Source of the DNA: JAICLV01 sp036380925
GTDB lineage: Bacteria > Actinomycetota > Actinomycetes > Acidothermales > Acidothermaceae
NCBI GenBank assembly: GCA_036380925.1
Contig: DASVDW010000227.1
Location: 1 to 27,867 of the forward strand
Reading direction: 5' to 3'
DNA: 27,867 bases
Part shown: positions 25,204 to 27,867 of the stretch, one piece after another
Position numbering within the stretch: the first letter of the stretch is position 1
How the letters are laid out: every line of letters starts with the position of its first letter
Position numbers and translations under genes: made by a program
Notes under the pieces: generated by a model
Told to the model about the DNA's origin: nothing
What the model saw: the letters and a program-made list of their open reading frames with translations, nothing else
Database searches by the model: none

Positions 25204-26367
25204 ATGAATCGCATGGATCGGCGACAGTTTCTCCGGATCGCTGGCGCCTCGGCAGTCACGCTGCCGCTCGCCGGAGTGCTCGACGCTTGCAGCAGCGACT
25301 CCAAGCCGCAATCCAGCGCGCCGTCGGGGGGTTCCACCGCAAGCGCGGGCGGTGGCGGCGGTGGTGGCGGGGGCGGGGGCGGCGGCGGCCAAGTCGGCAA
25401 GCTGAAGCTGGCGATCTCGTCGTCGACGTTGCCCACCTACCTGCCGCAGATCGCGGGTCCCTTGCTCTACGGGAAAGACTTCGGGCTCGACATGAGCAAG
25501 GACGACATCCTCGTCTTCCAGTCGCACGCGACCGCTGTGCAAGCTGCGTTGTCCGGCAAGGTCAACGCGGTCGGCGCGTCGACGATGGCGAACCTCTCCG
25601 TCATTGCGGCGGGCTCCCCCTTCAAGATCTTCGTGCCGTACAGCCTCGTCGACGACTACGTCGTGGCCGGCGTCGGGGATATCAAGTCGCTCCAAGACAT
25701 CAAGGACAAGAACGCCGTCGTCGGTATCGACTCGCAGGGTGGCGCCGCGCGCACCGCGATGGACGCGGTCCTTGTCTCGCAAAACGCCGGGTTCCTGGTG
25801 GGTGATCTGAAGAAGACCCAAGACATCGAGTCGTCCGGGGAGCGTGCGAGCGCGCTCGCCGCCGGGCAGGTGCAGGTCACCGTTATTCATAAGTCGCAGG
25901 CCGACAAAGCAGCGGCGGCAGGCAAGCAGGTGAACATCTTGGCAAGTCTTTACGAGGCCGCGCCGAAGTACCTGAAGGAGGTCTACGCCGCCCCGTCAAA
26001 GTGGCTCGACGCGAACCAGGCGACGGCGACCGCCCTGACGGCGAGCATTGTGAAGGCGAGCCGGGAAATGCGCGCTAGCCAGGACACCTTCGTCAACGCG
26101 GTCAAGCAGCTGATCAAGCAGCCGCCGAGCGACGCTGAATTGCAGGCAGCGTGGCAGCTCATCAAGCAGTACGACTTCTGGCCCGCCGCGGTCACCGGCC
26201 TCGAGAACGACCGAGTGCAATTCATGCTCGATCTCGGCGTCAAGGAAGAAATCCTGGTGGATGGTCGACTGACTTCCGACTCGGTCGTCGACATGCGCCC
26301 GATGAACGCCGCACTGCAGCAGCTGGGCAGCGGCGCCGCGTCTGCTTCTGCGGCGGCATCCTCGTAG
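25204..26367 (+). CDS. ABC transporter substrate-binding lipoprotein, SsuA/NMT1/THI5-like
   Basis: About 387 residues. The N-terminus MNRMDRRQFLRIAG carries a twin-arginine motif and a hydrophobic stretch ending in Cys29 (VLDAC), suggesting Tat export and lipid anchoring; Asp at -2 is an unusual lipobox residue. A Ser/Gly linker with 14 consecutive glycines follows (nt 25347-25388). The periplasmic-binding fold, NMT1/SsuA-like, has LKLAISSSTLPTYLPQIAGPLLYGKDFGLDM and the KDKNAVVGIDSQGGAARTA lobe. Members bind sulfonates, nitrate, pyrimidines or aromatic acids; this ligand is unknown. ATG 25204 follows AAGGAG. It is divergent from the ThDP/aldehyde dehydrogenase operon. No permease or ATPase gene lies within the window. 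Confidence 0.88.
   Translation: MNRMDRRQFLRIAGASAVTLPLAGVLDACSSDSKPQSSAPSGGSTASAGGGGGGGGGGGGGGQVGKLKLAISSSTLPTYLPQIAGPLLYGKDFGLDMSKDDILVFQSHATAVQAALSGKVNAVGASTMANLSVIAAGSPFKIFVPYSLVDDYVVAGVGDIKSLQDIKDKNAVVGIDSQGGAARTAMDAVLVSQNAGFLVGDLKKTQDIESSGERASALAAGQVQVTVIHKSQADKAAAAGKQVNILASLYEAAPKYLKEVYAAPSKWLDANQATATALTASIVKASREMRASQDTFVNAVKQLIKQPPSDAELQAAWQLIKQYDFWPAAVTGLENDRVQFMLDLGVKEEILVDGRLTSDSVVDMRPMNAALQQLGSGAASASAAASS
25347..25388 (+). repeat. Poly-glycine codon tract (14 Gly)
   Basis: Fourteen successive GGN codons, mixed GGC/GGT/GGG, encode a glycine linker between the lipoprotein anchor and the binding domain. Mixed codons argue against a simple slippage product, but length variation between strains is plausible. 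Confidence 0.9.
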
Positions 26368-26395
26368 CCATCACGCCATGGCATCAGGCCCGCGG

Positions 26396-26424
26396 GTAGC
26401 GAGCGCCCACAAGTAGCGAGCGCC
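26396..26424. repeat. 12-bp direct repeat GTAGCGAGCGCC, two copies
   Basis: GTAGCGAGCGCC occurs at 26396-26407 and 26413-26424, 17 bp apart start to start. It lies between the substrate-binding protein stop and the promoter of the phosphoesterase, in a 118-bp intergenic gap that shows no clear terminator. Function unknown. Confidence 0.6.
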
Positions 26425-26473
26425 GCCCGGACGCGTTTCGACGCGCGATCACGCGACAGCTGACAGTCCCGGG

Positions 26474-26479
26474 TACGTT
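26474..26479 (+). promoter_or_regulatory. Candidate -10 element of a leaderless promoter
   Basis: TACGTT matches the actinobacterial TANNNT -10 pattern and ends 6 bases before the GTG at 26486, the spacing expected if transcription starts at the start codon. No Shine-Dalgarno sequence precedes that GTG, and the -35 region is weak. Confidence 0.35.
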
Positions 26480-26485
26480 CGTAGC

Positions 26486-27867
26486 GTGGCGGATCGACCG
26501 GGCGAGCGCTGGCCGCGCGTCGCGCAACGGCTGATGGCCATTCCCGCATTGCGGCGGCTTGCCGAGCGGCCGGATCTGCAGCGAATGAGCTGGCGACTGT
26601 CGGTGGTGGTGCTCGCCTTCATCGGCGCCGGCATCGGGTTGGCGCTCGCGGGCAGCATCACCCAATCGGTCGGCCCGGTGCACGCCAAGTTCGCGCTGCG
26701 GCCGTCGGCGTCCATGCAAGGCGGCACGTCGATCAACATCCCGCCCCTCGGATCGCTGCAACTGCAGACGAACAGAGGCCCGGTTCAGCTCAACGCGACG
26801 GTCACCGACATCGACAGCTCGGCGGCGCAGCGGTTGATCAACGACCCCAGCCAGATCCGCGGCATCGAGAAGCGGGTCACGCGCGACGTCAATGGCGCGC
26901 TCGTGCAGCTGCTCATTCGGGCCGTCTTCGCCTCGATCATCGGCGCGGCGGTGCTCATCTTCGTCGTCACCCGACGCTGGCGCGCCGCGGTCGCCGGCGT
27001 CGTGGTGGTCGTGCTCGCCGCCCTCGCGAGCGCCGGCATCGCCTGGGGCACCTGGAACTCGAAGGCGCTCGCCGAGCCCAAGTACACCGGCTTGCTGAGC
27101 CGGGCTCCGACCATGATCGGCAACGTCCAGGACATCGTGAGCCGGTTCGGCAAATACAGCACCGAGCTCGCGCACCTCGTCACCAACGTGTCGAAGCTGT
27201 ACTCGGTGACATCGACCCTGCCGGAGTTCACGCCGTCCGACGACGACTCGATCAAGGTGCTGCACGTCTCTGACATCCACGACAACCCCGAGGCCTGGAG
27301 CGTCATCGGCAGCATCTCCCGCCAGTTCAACGTCGACTTCGTCATCGACACCGGCGACCTGACCGACCACGGGCTCGCGGCCGAGAACGCCATCACCGGT
27401 GGCATCGCCGACCTGGGCAAGCCCTATGTCTGGATCAAGGGCAACCACGACTCGGTGCAGACGGTCGACGCGGTGCGGGCGCAGCGCAACGCGATCGTCC
27501 TCGACGACAGTGCCACCACCGTGGACGGCCTGCGGATCTACGGCACATTCGACCCGCGCTTCACGCCAGACCTCTCGACCAGCGACACCTCGCTGGAGGA
27601 GAAGGCGATCGAATCCCTCGGCGAATCGCTGGCGCAACGCGTCGCGGCCGCGCAGCCGTCCGCGATCGACATCGTGTTGGTGCACGATCCCGCCGAGGGC
27701 CGTCCGCTGGACGGCGTGGTGCCGCTCGTCCTCGCCGGTCATCAACACAAGCGGTCGGTAGAGCACCTGAAGAAGGACACCACGCTGCTCATCCAGGGCT
27801 CGACCGGCGGGGCCGGGCTGCGCGCGCTCGACCACGACGAGCCGACCCCGCTCGAGGCCTCGGTGCT
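26486..27867 (+). CDS. Membrane-anchored metallophosphoesterase (3' end beyond the window)
   Basis: 460 residues are visible; the frame stays open to the window end. One N-terminal helix (about 38-58), an outer segment of about 80 residues, then two helices (about 142-188) precede a calcineurin-type metallophosphoesterase domain (from about 250). All metal motifs are present: VSDIHDNP (Asp263, His265), DTGDLTDHG, KGNHDS (Asn320, His321), LVHDP (His400) and AGHQHKR (His419, His421). If the N-terminus is inside, three helices would place the catalytic domain outside the membrane. The substrate is unknown (nucleotide, phospholipid or envelope phosphate). GTG 26486 lacks a Shine-Dalgarno; an ATG 16 codons later is an alternative. 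A long open frame on the opposite strand here is a composition artefact. Confidence 0.9.
   Translation, partial: MADRPGERWPRVAQRLMAIPALRRLAERPDLQRMSWRLSVVVLAFIGAGIGLALAGSITQSVGPVHAKFALRPSASMQGGTSINIPPLGSLQLQTNRGPVQLNATVTDIDSSAAQRLINDPSQIRGIEKRVTRDVNGALVQLLIRAVFASIIGAAVLIFVVTRRWRAAVAGVVVVVLAALASAGIAWGTWNSKALAEPKYTGLLSRAPTMIGNVQDIVSRFGKYSTELAHLVTNVSKLYSVTSTLPEFTPSDDDSIKVLHVSDIHDNPEAWSVIGSISRQFNVDFVIDTGDLTDHGLAAENAITGGIADLGKPYVWIKGNHDSVQTVDAVRAQRNAIVLDDSATTVDGLRIYGTFDPRFTPDLSTSDTSLEEKAIESLGESLAQRVAAAQPSAIDIVLVHDPAEGRPLDGVVPLVLAGHQHKRSVEHLKKDTTLLIQGSTGGAGLRALDHDEPTPLEASV

Noticed and set aside
26384..27835. A 483-codon open frame on the minus strand
   Set aside because: It is antisense to the phosphoesterase, whose plus-strand frame has every metal-binding motif. 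The minus-strand translation is Arg/Asp/Gly/His-rich, low in structure and matches no family; typical of shadow frames in GC-rich DNA.

Overview
This is a GC-rich, gene-dense chromosomal window of actinobacterial character. The evidence is strong codon bias, frequent GTG starts, ATGA-type overlaps, a mycothiol-transferase/DinB-fold gene, a LldD2-like lactate dehydrogenase, a perfect TCGAAC-N4-GTTCGA LexA box, an actinobacterial-type HelR/HelD ATPase and a Rrf2 regulator of mycobacterial type. The order within the class cannot be fixed from the sequence alone. I see no rRNA, tRNA, CRISPR array, prophage or insertion sequence. No gap without a gene exceeds about 215 bases.

Layout. 1-3 kb: a SAM methyltransferase converges on an MFS exporter, which is divergent from a DHFR/RibD-fold reductase; an 18-bp near-palindrome lies between the divergent pair. 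3-7.4 kb: a polytopic membrane protein with a GT-C-like architecture converges on DNA polymerase IV. Pol IV is divergent from an lldD2-type lactate dehydrogenase, with an SOS box between them. 7.4-15.1 kb: after a mycothiol-transferase-like gene comes an acetate module. It comprises acs and satP on the minus strand, and divergently a LytS-type kinase, a LytTR regulator, a DUF485 protein and an ActP/MctC symporter as one tightly overlapped operon. A set of CGCCGARCGG direct repeats spaced about two helical turns apart lies in the shared promoter and is the best candidate binding site for the LytTR regulator. 15.1-18.7 kb: HPP-family membrane protein, YciI protein, a VOC-ArsR-SRPBCC operon behind a tandem GTTAGC-N4-GCTAAC operator, and a secreted NlpC/P60 lipoprotein. 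18.7-21.8 kb: Rrf2 regulator, HelR-like RNA polymerase recycling ATPase and a small zincin metalloprotease.

21.8-26.4 kb holds the least understood system. A ThDP-dependent decarboxylase/synthase of an acetolactate-synthase-like family is followed 5 nt later by an aldehyde dehydrogenase. Both are divergent from a Tat/lipobox SsuA/NMT1-type substrate-binding protein, with a GntR-like palindrome in the shared promoter. This suggests capture of a small acid, decarboxylation to an aldehyde and oxidation of the aldehyde. The substrate is unknown, and no ABC permease or ATPase is present in the window. 26.5 kb to the end is a membrane-anchored metallophosphoesterase that runs off the window, probably read from a leaderless transcript.
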